Positions 1-9,882 of a stretch of 61,038 nucleotides of DNA are shown piece by piece. Positions within the stretch are counted from its first letter, which is position 1. Every line of letters starts with the position of its first letter. The notes beneath the pieces are model-generated. The model saw nothing but the letters and a program-made list of their open reading frames with translations, was not told the DNA's origin and did not search any database. The stretch is from Coemansia sp. RSA 1804 (lineage: Eukaryota; Kickxellomycota; Kickxellomycetes; Kickxellales; Kickxellaceae), in assembly GCA_027578815.1 (NCBI GenBank), contig JANBTH010000019.1:1-61038 (forward strand). Reading direction: 5' to 3'. A program made the translations under genes and the position numbers.

Positions 1-186
1 TAGCCATGAGCTTTTTGGGAGAACGTGGTAGAATTGTGTGAGTGAGTTGACCAGTTGTCTACCACCTCAAGTAGTATCTAACAAGCTTTTTCTAGTTCTG
101 TCTTGGTAATTGTATACATGTTCTGTCAATTCAAACTTTTCACTCTTAAAGCAATAAAATATTAGGCTTCAGTTAGACAATTAATG

Positions 187-590
187 TTCCAGCACCACCT
201 AGCCTGTTTTGCAGCAAAAAATGCTACTGCGGTTGAACACAAACTCGATTCCGTTAAACTCGTTCTGCATTAGCGCCAAGTAGGGGTAGTAGAAGCTACA
301 GATGTATTTTATTCAGTGTAGAACCGGAGTGACAATATGTGCGGCCTCCAGTTTGATCATGAGCATGGCCGTGGTAAGGTTAAAGCCAATGGTGGTGTAG
401 AAGGTGGAAACGACAGGTGATATACCAATAAAGTACTTTCCTGCGTCCTACTGGAAGTGCGGAATAAAGTAGATGCCCAAGAAACATAGTAGGTGGACAT
501 ACAGTACGTGTCAGTTGTTTTCTCGCGCATCAAAACACCATGACTACTGACGACCACCGTCAATTTTAACAAATTATCAGTAATGTGCAT
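187..590 (-). pseudogene. Decayed partial copy of the neighbouring ABCG transporter (3' end)
   Basis: Bases about 187-580 align, on the same strand and in the same order, with about 2036-2530 inside the intact ABCG gene. Shared runs include ccgttaaactcgttctgcat and accaataaagtactttcctg. Relative to the intact gene it lacks 63 bases between two similar 12-base words (2172-2183 and 2235-2246). It also lacks a block between about 2390 and 2445, and it has several small indels, so no long reading frame survives; the longest remnant is about 77 codons. The ATP-binding half is absent. It is best read as a tandem duplicate that was truncated and is decaying. Homology to the neighbour is seen directly; the duplication history is inferred. 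Confidence 0.85.
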
Positions 591-1333
591 TAGTTGAAAA
601 TTATAAGCAGTGTGTTAATGAGGATATGATTTGGAAGTTTGCATGGTCACCCGTAATTTTCATTTATAAAATCTGAAAAGGCAGATAAAGAACAAAATCT
701 CTTTAACATAAACCAAACGAGAGCTTGACATGTAACTTGGTGCTTGTTGGCCAAAAGAATACATTTTATTTTATTTGAATTGTTTTGTTTGCATACATAA
801 CAGCTTAACATTTTATTAAAGTTACATTATATATTCTGAACTACATTCACAATATTGACAGCGTATATATTTGATATATAGTAAATGTTTACCAAAATAT
901 AAAGACTTAATAGCTAAAAGCAATATGACTAGCATCACTGGCTTTGCTTCGAATTAAGTTTTCTGATTACTGTAATTAGATGTGTCGAAATATCTGGTTT
1001 TGAGTTTACACCCAACTTCTTCTTTTCTGGTTTGTATGTATTCATATACAATAGGAAAGATGAATACAAAATTAATTTTTTACAATGTAGAGATATATTA
1101 GACATATTACCAGAGCCCCTTTGCATATTTGAATGAAAAGCAAGTAATTTAGCTTTCAGACATTATAAATAGTTTCATTTTTGCACAGCGTGGTTTTCTA
1201 TCTCGTGTTCTTTTTTTTGTGGGTATACACATTCAATAGTTTACTTTACCAATACGAGTCATTAATCTACAATATTAGCAATTTTAAATTTGCTAGAATT
1301 ATTTACATCCATTGAAGACAATTTGTACAAAGA
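591..1333. other. A/T-rich spacer, no gene recognised
   Basis: This stretch is strongly A/T-rich with short poly-T runs and TATA-like words (for example around 864-882). A 63-codon open frame on the minus strand at 935-1126 shows no recognisable family and is not supported. The part just before 1334 could serve as promoter for the small plus-strand ORF. Confidence 0.5.
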
Positions 1334-1651
1334 ATGAATGGCACTGGAACTGGTTCTAATGCAAGTAGAAATGGCAAGAGCTTTAACGATGGTAAACACC
1401 CTACTCCCCCAGCCAAACTTACAAAAAAGACAATTCCAAAGAAATCTTCAAAACAATTCAACATCAATGTTTACCAAGAACCCCATGGAGATCCTGCCAT
1501 GCCATCAAGAGGGCAATCAAGTAGATATTATAGTAATATACCAAATACTGCTGTAGGACTTAATAAATACTATCGCAGTTCATCGTCAAAAAGAGATCAT
1601 GTTGCAGAAAACGCATCAAAGTCTAGCACATTTAAAGAGTTTGGTAAATGA
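1334..1651 (+). CDS. Small disordered orphan protein, 105 aa
   Basis: An ATG-initiated open frame encodes a 105-residue protein rich in Ser, Asn, Lys, Pro and Gly, without cysteine, membrane segments or any domain I recognise. It looks intrinsically disordered and basic. Codon use is A/T-leaning, unlike the G/C-rich housekeeping genes nearby. In size and composition it resembles the tiny ORFs at 15.6-17.9 kb, but I could not align them convincingly. Just after its stop lie words resembling bases 40-60 and 163-200 of this window, so it may belong to a duplicated block with ABCG remains. It may be a fast-evolving gene or a chance ORF. No function is proposed. Confidence 0.4.
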   Translation: MNGTGTGSNASRNGKSFNDGKHPTPPAKLTKKTIPKKSSKQFNINVYQEPHGDPAMPSRGQSSRYYSNIPNTAVGLNKYYRSSSSKRDHVAENASKSSTFKEFGK

Positions 1652-1654
1652 GTT

Positions 1655-1770
1655 GGCCAACAGCTTAGTGCATCCTAAATTAAGAATTTTTTAGGTTTTA
1701 GTTGAACAGTTAATGTGTCAGTACATACTACGGTGGAATTAGCGTCAGATGCCACAGATATGCATAATTC
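1655..1770 (-). repeat. Possible second, heavily decayed relic of the ABCG 3' region
   Basis: Bases 1689-1727 resemble 163-200 (about 80 percent over 37 bases, by eye). The following words (attagcgtcag, cacagatatgcat) resemble attagcgccaag and tacagatgtat at about 277-315, with deletions between them. The order and strand match the clearer relic at 187-590. The match is short and the sequence A/T-rich, so chance similarity is possible. Confidence 0.35.
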
Positions 1771-1907
1771 TAAGCGTTTGCTTGACTGCAGTGAATTATC
1801 GTGTGTTTGTTAGCAAGTCTATATTAGTTTTGCAATAAGAATAAAGAAAAATGTAAAGAAACTGTGTAAAGATAGAAAAAGAAAAGAGGGAAGAAAGGAG
1901 CGAGAAC

Positions 1908-3896
1908 TTAGAGCCACAGGTAGCGAGGCTTGGTCACCCAGCGCAGACCAACGTATCCAACAATATAGAGGAAGGTGCCAAGCGCAAGCTCGATTACCGC
2001 ATCGGCCCAGATTGGAAGCTCGTTCAGGCCGTACGAATCCAGCACCTCCTGACCGGTTTTGTAGCAAGAGACGCTGCTGCTGTCGCACGTGAACTCCAGT
2101 CCGTTAAACTCGTTCTGCATAAGCGCCGAGTACGGGTAGTAGAAGATACAGATGTACTTTATCCAGCGCAGAACAGGCGTGACGGCATGGGAGTTAGACA
2201 AGTTGCCGGCAAAGAGGAAGAGCGTCGAGAAAGTAACCGGAGTGACGATATGCGCGGTCTCCAGGTTGGACATGAGCATCGCAATGGTAAAGCCAAAGCC
2301 AATGGCCGTGTAGAGGATGATGATGACGAGTGCCAGACCAATAAAGTACTTTCCTGCGTCATACTGGAAGTGCGAAATAAAGTACATGCCGGTGTACATG
2401 ATGAAGAAAGTGAGGGTTACCAGCGGATAGAAGCACAGCGCCCGAGCAACATAGTAGGTGGACATACGGTACGTGCCGGTTGATCTCTCGCGCATCAGAA
2501 CACCGCGGCCAACCATAACCACGGTCATTGTTGGAATCGTCACGGGGAACGTGGTCTGGATGACAAGCATGAAAAGCGCGCCAACTCTGTTCTGAACGGA
2601 AGCCTGGTTTTTCTTCATCTGGAAGAACACGAACGACATGAATATTGTCAACATGAAGCACTGGAAGGCAAAGCCGGTCAGCAGCGATCTGTTGCGAATG
2701 GTGAGTGTCCAATCGCGCTTCAGGAGAACAAAGAGCTCCTCGAACCAGCCGTTCCTCGATGGCGGCTCGTACAGAGCAATGCTGGCTGTCTCCTCTGTGA
2801 TATCGTTATCCACCTTCGAGTGCAGACCCTCGTACTCGCCATTCTTTGCCAGCGAGGTCGACGACGGCACGCTGCCGTCCTTGTGTTCGCCGATCTCGCC
2901 AGAGTAGTGTGTGCTGGCTGCGCTGCTGCTGACGTCAGCAATGCCCGAATTATTATGTGTGAGCAGCCTGGAGCCGTTGTTGCGGTACTCAACAAACGAG
3001 TCAACGAGGGACTGCACGCGGGCCTCGTCCTTGCTCATCGCGTCAGACGATGAAAAGTCAACAGTCATCAGGTCGATGTAGAAGTTGGCCGGATTCGAGT
3101 TGGTTGACGGGTGGCCGAGCTGCTCAAAGTAGCGCAGCGCCTGGTCAGCCGGTCCCGCATACACGAGCTTTCCCTGCGAGAGAAGAATAAGCTTGTCGAA
3201 CTCGGCCATCATCTCGGTGCTAGGCTGGTGGATGGTCATAAGCGTGCCCAGGTTGCGTTCGCGCGCCATGCTCTTGGTCAGCTTGACAACCATCTCGGCG
3301 GACGACGAATCGAGTCCCGACGACGGCTCGTCGAGAACAAGGATAGACGGATCCGTGACCAGCTCAATGCCAATGCTCACGCGCTTGCGCTCACCGCCGG
3401 AGACACCGCGCATGCCGCCGCCGCCGATCATGGTGTCGGCAATGTGAGAGAGACGCAGTTGGCGCATAACGTCGTCCACGCGCTTCAGCTTCTCCTCGTC
3501 GGTGTACTTGTCGCTTGGCAGACGGAGCCGCGCGGACACGGTAAGCGTCTCCTTGACAGTCAGTGTTGCGTGCATCAGGTCGTCCTGCTCGACGTAGGCC
3601 AGCATGCGCTTGAAGTCGTGCGGGTTGCGCTTGGCTCCGTTGAACTTGATGTCGCCAAACAGCTTTCCGCCCTGCACACGGCCCGAGAGGACGTTGAGCA
3701 GCGTGGTTTTGCCTGCTCCCGAGGCGCCCATGATGGCAACCACCTCGCCTGGATGGATGCTGCCGGTGATGTCGTGCAGAAGACGGCGGGTGCCAGTCTT
3801 GACCTTGACGTCATAGTTCAGGTTGTTCCAGCTGAGGATGGGCGTGGTGGACCCAGCCTTCTCGACGCTGTTTGCGAACGACTGTGCAGTGGCCAT
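1908..3896 (-). CDS. ABCG (White-type) half-size ABC transporter, 662 aa
   Basis: An ATP-binding domain is followed by a membrane domain, the order typical of the ABCG family. Walker A (GASGAGKTT) is near residues 57-65, the Q-loop near 105, the signature VSGGERKRVSIG at 165-176, Walker B ILVLDE at 185-190, and the switch histidine in TIHQPS at about 223. A Ser-rich linker (about 300-380) precedes roughly six hydrophobic segments in residues 405-655. Length and order match half-transporters that work as dimers and move lipids, sterols or drugs; the substrate cannot be told here. The ATG at 3896 gives an N-terminus that leads straight into the nucleotide-binding fold. No intron is needed. A truncated duplicate lies downstream at 187-590. 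Confidence 0.93.
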   Translation of the reverse strand: MATAQSFANSVEKAGSTTPILSWNNLNYDVKVKTGTRRLLHDITGSIHPGEVVAIMGASGAGKTTLLNVLSGRVQGGKLFGDIKFNGAKRNPHDFKRMLAYVEQDDLMHATLTVKETLTVSARLRLPSDKYTDEEKLKRVDDVMRQLRLSHIADTMIGGGGMRGVSGGERKRVSIGIELVTDPSILVLDEPSSGLDSSSAEMVVKLTKSMARERNLGTLMTIHQPSTEMMAEFDKLILLSQGKLVYAGPADQALRYFEQLGHPSTNSNPANFYIDLMTVDFSSSDAMSKDEARVQSLVDSFVEYRNNGSRLLTHNNSGIADVSSSAASTHYSGEIGEHKDGSVPSSTSLAKNGEYEGLHSKVDNDITEETASIALYEPPSRNGWFEELFVLLKRDWTLTIRNRSLLTGFAFQCFMLTIFMSFVFFQMKKNQASVQNRVGALFMLVIQTTFPVTIPTMTVVMVGRGVLMRERSTGTYRMSTYYVARALCFYPLVTLTFFIMYTGMYFISHFQYDAGKYFIGLALVIIILYTAIGFGFTIAMLMSNLETAHIVTPVTFSTLFLFAGNLSNSHAVTPVLRWIKYICIFYYPYSALMQNEFNGLEFTCDSSSVSCYKTGQEVLDSYGLNELPIWADAVIELALGTFLYIVGYVGLRWVTKPRYLWL

Positions 3897-5414
3897 TGCT
3901 TGGTAGCAGTACGTAGAGTGGTTATCGTCTTATAAACAGTACAATTTAAACAGAGGGTAGCAAATATGGATGTTTGAGGTTTTTTCTTCCTGCTCGTTAC
4001 AGATCGTAACAATAGATAATATTTAACTAAAAGAACAAGTGGTTATGATGTAGTAGAATATTCAGAAGAAAAATATTTCAACCAGCACCAAGGTCGGCAG
4101 CACGAGAATTTATATGTGGAGCAGACCCGTCTTGTTCAGCAGAACATGGGGAGGCTTACAAGATTATTCTATTCATCTTTGCATGTATATTTTCTTTTGC
4201 ATAGTGGTAGCCATATCAGCACGACCACCATTCTTCTATCCACGCTACACCGGAATTGCCTTTTAGTTTCTGCAGTATAATAAAGAGCAGAAAAAACGGC
4301 TTCCACGCGGCTAGTGCTTAGAAATCATTGTAAAAGTTGGGGGGGGAAATGTTGTTTTTATCTCTAGTCGATTTCCAAAACAAAATACAAACGTATGTGT
4401 TTTATTCTACAAAAAAATGATGTGTAAGAAAATGGTTTATCGGCACCGAACAAATAGAGGAAAATAGGAGACCGCAGTCACATACGCTGGAAATAAAGTC
4501 TATTGCTGCTAAGAAAGTTTCTGTGGGGGGGGGCAAGTGGGAAAGTGACACAAAGGCCAAAAAAGAAAGGAAAATCCCGTGCCTGTCCTTGCTCTTTCTC
4601 CTGTCTCCTACCACCTATCGCCTGTGTTACAAATTCCGATGTGTCGGTGCATGTGTGGCACTTGTCCGATTATTAGTATATTGTGTGTTATCTTCTTGTT
4701 TGACGTCTTTTATGCATCTGTCAACTCATTGACTGTTTTCCGAAGCCCCTTTGCCTTGCTATGCTGATATATTTGCCAATATTCTAATCTTCGCCATCAT
4801 TCGAAAAAGACGGGTTTTGGGAGAGCAACCAAAATCCATTTATATTTTTGCTTCTTATTCCAGCTTGATTACAAATGAAGGAATGATTTTTTTTCCGGCA
4901 TTAGTAAGCAAAAAAAAAATTACAAAGCAGATAAAAACATACGCTTTTTCCCTTCTTTTTTCTTTCCCTTGCTTTTTTCCCCTTTCGTTTCCCCTTCTCT
5001 TTTCACACATTTTTCTGTGTGACAATCTCTCATGGTTGTTGTCACCCTTCTCTTTCCTTTTTGCAGAACAGCGGAGGGAAAGAGCTCAGACCCGTGTTCC
5101 CAAAAAAAAAACAAGCGAAAGCAAAAAGCAAAAAAAAGAGTTCCATTCCGAGATCCGAAACCATTAAACAATCACAGTTAATCTATCAGTGTTAGTGATT
5201 GATGTGAGGATTGAATCTAATCAACGCCCAAGAAACCAATGCTTAGCAAAAAAGCGATGTAGCTTAAAGTAAACAAAAAAAAAGCTGCAGCTTCCTTTCG
5301 GCTTTTTTTACTTTCGCTTTGCTTGCAGCTACACTTTTGTATTTACCTATTCACTTATTCTTAAACGATAACAACAGCCAGAAAGCGGAACATACAGCCA
5401 GAACTACTCGTCCC
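3897..5414. other. 1.5 kb intergenic region, divergent promoters
   Basis: It separates the ABCG gene (minus) from the coiled-coil gene (plus). It holds homopolymer runs (G-runs at 4340 and 4526, A-runs at 4910 and 5102) and long pyrimidine tracts at 4940-5080 and 5281-5340, the latter just before the downstream start. Short open frames here have biased, repetitive composition and no recognisable family. No RNA gene was recognised. Confidence 0.55.
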
Positions 5415-6671
5415 ATGCCGATTCTCAAAGCAGCCATCGACTCGCTGGACGCCCTTGGCGACGAGCTCTGCATGCTGGACATGTCGCGGCCACGGCACAA
5501 TCTGACAGGGCTAGGCGTGAGGCACACGTTCGAGGAGGACGGGCGGGCATCGTTCGTGGTGCGGGACGCAGAGTCGCAGGAGGCGAAGCTGGTGGCGCCG
5601 GGCACCAAAGGAGTGTACGAGGACATGCTGTCGCGGATCGGGGTGCAGCACGCGAATCTTGGCGTGGATGCGGCGGGCAGGGAGGTGCTGGATGCGCAGG
5701 CGTTTGAGGAGTTCTACGACAAGACGGTTGACCTCGCCGACCTCTGCCAGCTCCCCGACGTCAACGAGCGGCTCAACCAGGTGGCCAACAGCTACCAGGA
5801 GTTCAGTATCCGCAGGGAGGAGCTTTCGGCCGAGCTCAAGCGGCTGGCGGTTATCCCGCGCATCAAGCAGCGGCTTGCTAAGCTCCCGCAGATGAGGAGG
5901 GAGCTGGAGGAGTCCACGGTGCAGCGCCACGAGATGGAGGTGGAGACCGGGGAGCTGGTGCGCACGCTGGACGCCATGGACAAGGACATCTCGTACCTCC
6001 GCATGGAGCACTCGATGGACCAGGAGAACGAGGAGCAGGCGCTGGCGCAGCTGGGCGCAAAGAGGAGCGAGCTCGAGAGACTCAAGGCCGAGCTGGAAAC
6101 AAAGCAGCGGGTGCTGGAGGCCCGCCGAGAGGCGTATCGCCGGCGCCGGCCGCTGACGGGCGTGGAGCACTCGGAGCGCATGCTCGGGGCGCTCGAGCGG
6201 CTGAAGGAAAGCGTGGCCGAGGAGACCGAACCCGAGGCCGCCCAGCGCCTGCATGGCAAGCGGAGCGTGTACACGCAGCGGCTGGCGGAGATTATCAGCA
6301 ACTCGGACGCCATCGAGGTCACCAACCGGTACATGGACAAGGTGTTTGCCAACACAATCGACAGCGTTGCCAACGAGGACGTTGACTCGCTCGAGGCAAG
6401 GCGCGCCAGCCGCCGGCTCTCGATGACCGCCGCCACGCCGTCCGGCCGTGTGCTGGCCGCGCAGCTCCTCTGCTTCCTCTACACGCGGAGCCAGGCCGAC
6501 CAGACCGGGATGCTCGAAGACGACCTCCGCGCCCAGATATCCGACTTTGCCCGCGAGCGCCAGTGGAACCCCGATCTGACTGTGCAGGCGATGTACGAGG
6601 TCTTTGCCAAGAAGCTCGCGAAGCGGTACCGCGAGGACCGAACCCACATGGTGCGCTTGCTCTGGGACTAG
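5415..6671 (+). CDS. Coiled-coil protein of unknown function, 418 aa
   Basis: The start at 5415 (MPILKAAIDS) is the first ATG in frame; the frame upstream of it has no ATG and reads like a pyrimidine-rich leader. The N-terminal 130 residues look globular (KGVYEDMLSRIGV and nearby). Residues about 140-300 are a long heptad-like coiled coil rich in Glu, Arg, Leu and Gln. The last 70 residues look helical again and end in MVRLLWD. I do not recognise the family. Coiled-coil proteins of this size include kinetochore, cytoskeletal and trafficking subunits, but nothing decides between them. The G/C-rich third positions and the open frame through 1.25 kb make it a convincing gene. Confidence 0.8.
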   Translation: MPILKAAIDSLDALGDELCMLDMSRPRHNLTGLGVRHTFEEDGRASFVVRDAESQEAKLVAPGTKGVYEDMLSRIGVQHANLGVDAAGREVLDAQAFEEFYDKTVDLADLCQLPDVNERLNQVANSYQEFSIRREELSAELKRLAVIPRIKQRLAKLPQMRRELEESTVQRHEMEVETGELVRTLDAMDKDISYLRMEHSMDQENEEQALAQLGAKRSELERLKAELETKQRVLEARREAYRRRRPLTGVEHSERMLGALERLKESVAEETEPEAAQRLHGKRSVYTQRLAEIISNSDAIEVTNRYMDKVFANTIDSVANEDVDSLEARRASRRLSMTAATPSGRVLAAQLLCFLYTRSQADQTGMLEDDLRAQISDFARERQWNPDLTVQAMYEVFAKKLAKRYREDRTHMVRLLWD

Positions 6672-6971
6672 GGAATCGGGCGTCGCCCCCATCTAGCTTT
6701 CTTCTTTTTACTCTCACGTGTTCTGAACCTCCTTCTATCGCTTCCTGCATTCATCGAGCAAAAAGAAAGAAACTGGAGACCGCAGCCAAAAAAAGTCTCG
6801 CAGGTCTCACACACGCATTTTCTCTGAGAGAAAGGAAAAGCGTGTTCTGACTTTATGGATATTCCTCCCACCTTCCCACCAGCCATTTCTTTTTTTCTTT
6901 CTCCACTCTTACCATACTACCAACACAGAGCTTGTACAGTACACTTACAAATTCCAGAGAAAGAAAAGTCA

Positions 6972-8936
6972 ATGCGTGAACTGACGGCAGAGGAGCGGGC
7001 CTGGGCGGCGCGGCAGGTTGCGCTGGTAGTTGGCGCGACGGAGGACGACGCACTGCCGCTAGCGGATTTCCTGCTTGGAGTCGAGGACCCGACCGAGCTA
7101 CAGACGCAGCTCCTCGACATGCTCGGGGAGTCGCCGCTGGCGCTAGACTTTTCGTCCGAGCTGATTGCAAAGCGCTTCCCACCAGCAGCAGCAGCACCTC
7201 GAGCTAGCGGAGTCAACGAAAACTCGTCAAGGCGGGCAGAGGGGTCGCGGCCGCAGTCGTCGGAATCGCGGCCGCACAAAAGGTCTCAGCATATCGGTGA
7301 CGCAGACAGCGGCAGCAATATGGTTGCTTACCGTAAACCCGGCCCCGACGACATTGCGTACTTCCCCGGTGTCGGAAAGAGCAGCAGCAACCGGACCAGC
7401 AACAACAACGCCGGGCGCACAGAACCCGCGCAGCAGGAAAGCGGTCGGGCCAGCGGGGAGGACACAACAACACCGGCAGCAGCAGCAGCCGACGGGAAGC
7501 CGACGGAGCAGAAATCGGTGCGCCAGCTAAAGAAGGACAGACAGCAGCTGCTGAGGCAACAGAAGGAGGAGGAGCGGAGAAGACACGAGCGCGCCACCAG
7601 GAAGCGCGTCAGATGCGAGTGCCAGGCATCCGAGCACCCGCTGCTCACCAACTGTCTGACGTGCGGGCGCATCGTTTGCCAGGCCGAGGGACCCGGCCCG
7701 TGCATGTTCTGCGGAACCGAGGTCGAGAGCCCCGACCAGCAGCTGCAGCTGCACATGCGCCGCATCCTTAGACAGTCGGCGGAGAGGAGCGGCGACGATA
7801 GGCCGCCGGGCAAAGGCAATGGCAGCAGTGGCAGAGTTATTGGAGGCGGCGGGATGCTCTATAGCAGGAAGGCCGGCGGGGGGTTGAATCCGCAGGACGC
7901 CGGAGCTCTTCTGCGGGACTCGCCCACGCCGCACGACAGCTCCGCCACCGCGTCGTGCCACGGCGGCGACAGACCCGACGCGGAGTCTGCGTCGATTTCG
8001 CGCGGGGAAGAGCTGTCGGAGGAGGAGTACCTGCAGCTGGCATTCAGGGCCCTGGGGATCGACGGCGCAACAGCCGACCCGGCGGCCGTGCGCGAGGCGG
8101 AGACGTGGGTCAGGGCCACGCGGCGCAAGGAAAGGCTCCTAGACTACGACCGGACTGCTGCGCAGCGCACGCGGCTCATTGACCAGCTATCGGACTTTGA
8201 CCCGTTCGCCGTGGGCAAGTGGATGTCGCCCGAGGAGAAGATCGAGGCCGAGAGGATGAAGGCCCAGCGGGTGAAGGAGGACGAGGAGCGCGAGGCCCGG
8301 TTGCGTCGCGGAATGCGTGTGCTTCGCCTTGATTTCAGCAAGGGTGCCGTTGACCTTAAGCGCGCCGATGCCGATGCTGATGCTGAGGACGATGGCGATG
8401 GCGACCATAGTAGTCCAGCAGGTGGTCTGGCGAGTGGTGGGGCTGCAAAGCAGAAGCCGTCTTCTCTGCGCACAGGGACACCCAATGGCTCTGGAAGGGC
8501 GCCAGTTACAGCCGCCACTACGCAAGCACAAAAGACGGCTGCGAAACCATCGGCTGCCGACGGCTCGTTTGCTAACAACCCGCATCTTGGCGACAGGACG
8601 GCGCCAAAGTTTGTGCTTTCGCCAGAGAAGACCAATGCCCAGCAGCAGCAACAACCTCAGCAGCAGTCTGGCAAGAAAGCAAAGACCAAGGACAAAGGCA
8701 ACGGGAAAAATGCAAAGTCCAAGGAGAAGGAGACGAGGAACGGAAAGGGAAAAAGCGCGGTGGTTGTTGGTTGTGATTCGGAGTCCAAAATGTCTGTTGC
8801 CGCATCGGGCAATGACGACACCAACGAGTCTCACAGGGATCCGCCGGAACTTGAGGAGAAGGCAAGAGACATGGCGAGGCGGCGACAGATGCTGCGTGTC
8901 CAGACCAACACAGACGAGGACAGCATTCTCTTTTAA
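6972..8936 (+). CDS. TRIP4/ASC-1 family C2HC5 zinc-finger protein (Rqt4-like), 654 aa
   Basis: A Cys/His cluster at residues 215-248 reads CECQxxEHPLLTNCLTCGRIVC then GPGPCMFCG. This is the zf-C2HC5 signature of activating signal cointegrator 1 (TRIP4) and of yeast Rqt4. Those proteins belong to the ASCC/RQT complex that splits collided ribosomes; applying that role here is inference from the family. The N-terminal 60 residues form a small helical region (AEERAWAARQ onward). The rest is low-complexity, with Gln, Ala, Ser and Lys runs. No C-terminal ASCH domain is visible, as in fungal Rqt4 and unlike human TRIP4. An in-frame ATG at 6855 would add 39 residues, but that stretch reads like a leader, so 6972 is preferred. 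Confidence 0.85.
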   Translation: MRELTAEERAWAARQVALVVGATEDDALPLADFLLGVEDPTELQTQLLDMLGESPLALDFSSELIAKRFPPAAAAPRASGVNENSSRRAEGSRPQSSESRPHKRSQHIGDADSGSNMVAYRKPGPDDIAYFPGVGKSSSNRTSNNNAGRTEPAQQESGRASGEDTTTPAAAAADGKPTEQKSVRQLKKDRQQLLRQQKEEERRRHERATRKRVRCECQASEHPLLTNCLTCGRIVCQAEGPGPCMFCGTEVESPDQQLQLHMRRILRQSAERSGDDRPPGKGNGSSGRVIGGGGMLYSRKAGGGLNPQDAGALLRDSPTPHDSSATASCHGGDRPDAESASISRGEELSEEEYLQLAFRALGIDGATADPAAVREAETWVRATRRKERLLDYDRTAAQRTRLIDQLSDFDPFAVGKWMSPEEKIEAERMKAQRVKEDEEREARLRRGMRVLRLDFSKGAVDLKRADADADAEDDGDGDHSSPAGGLASGGAAKQKPSSLRTGTPNGSGRAPVTAATTQAQKTAAKPSAADGSFANNPHLGDRTAPKFVLSPEKTNAQQQQQPQQQSGKKAKTKDKGNGKNAKSKEKETRNGKGKSAVVVGCDSESKMSVAASGNDDTNESHRDPPELEEKARDMARRRQMLRVQTNTDEDSILF

Positions 8937-9691
8937 GATCCGCTATCCTGTCTTTTTTGGGCAGCTGTGGTTGGCATGTTTAATTTTTTTGCAGAATCAA
9001 AACGGAACGCAGAAATAGGGACCACAGCAGCCGTATTTATTGTTTACTGCTTGCTCTTTTTGGTATTGTTTTTGGTTGCTGGCACAAGGCTTTTTTTAAA
9101 AGCACTAATGTGAGCAGCAGTAACATTGTTGTTGTAGAGTGCTTGCTGGATTGGTGGTAGTCCACGGCGCTCTTCGCTTCAGCCAACAGCAGGAGCCAAG
9201 CGACGGACGTGGTTGCACAAACCGAAGCTGCCCCAGCATTCTGAGAACAAGGAACAAACCGATTCTGCCTGGCTGTGAGCCAATCAATCGTCTGGACGGA
9301 ACGTTCATTTCCTTCTTCACTAGAAAAAAGAGAACATTAGCTTTCTTGTTTAGGCAATATCGTTGGGGGACAGAAAAGGAAAGAAGCGATGATGAAAAAG
9401 TGCAGTCATGAGAGGAAAGCAGAGGTCATCGTCATCATCATCCTTGTTAAAGCGAGGGAGCCATGATGCACGAAACTTCCAAATGTTTTTTACCAGGGAA
9501 AGCCGTGGCTGCTTGTGTTGTTATTGTGGTATGCTGGAAAAGGGGAGAAAGGCATGGCGCTTGAAATATTGTTACGGCCAAGGAGAAAGAAAAGCTATTA
9601 TGCTTTTTCAGTCACCAGGGCTTCTTTAGCTTTATGCTATAGTTATATATATTCTGTTATTCCATATTCTTGAAAATATACAGCGTGCATC
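8937..9691. promoter_or_regulatory. Intergenic region with TATA-like box before the CTL gene
   Basis: These 755 bases hold the 3' end of the zinc-finger gene and the promoter of the transporter. A TATA-like word lies at about 9643-9651, some 40 bases before the ATG at 9692. Short open frames at 9139-9411 and 9408-9629 show no recognisable family. Confidence 0.45.
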
Positions 9692-9843
9692 ATGTCTTCG
9701 TACAACTATAACAGCAACAATTATAGCAGCAATGGCGGCGGATACCCTCCACAGGACACCGGAGGAGGAGGGGGAGGGGGCTACTACGGCAACTATGAGA
9801 GTAGCGGCGGCTATGGAAACGCTGGAGCCTACTACCAGCCGCC

Positions 9844-9882
<39 letters not shown>

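Noticed and set aside
6855..6971. Longer start for the TRIP4-like protein
   Set aside because: An ATG exists at 6855, but the 39 extra residues come from pyrimidine-rich leader sequence and match nothing in the family. It is kept as a possible alternative only.
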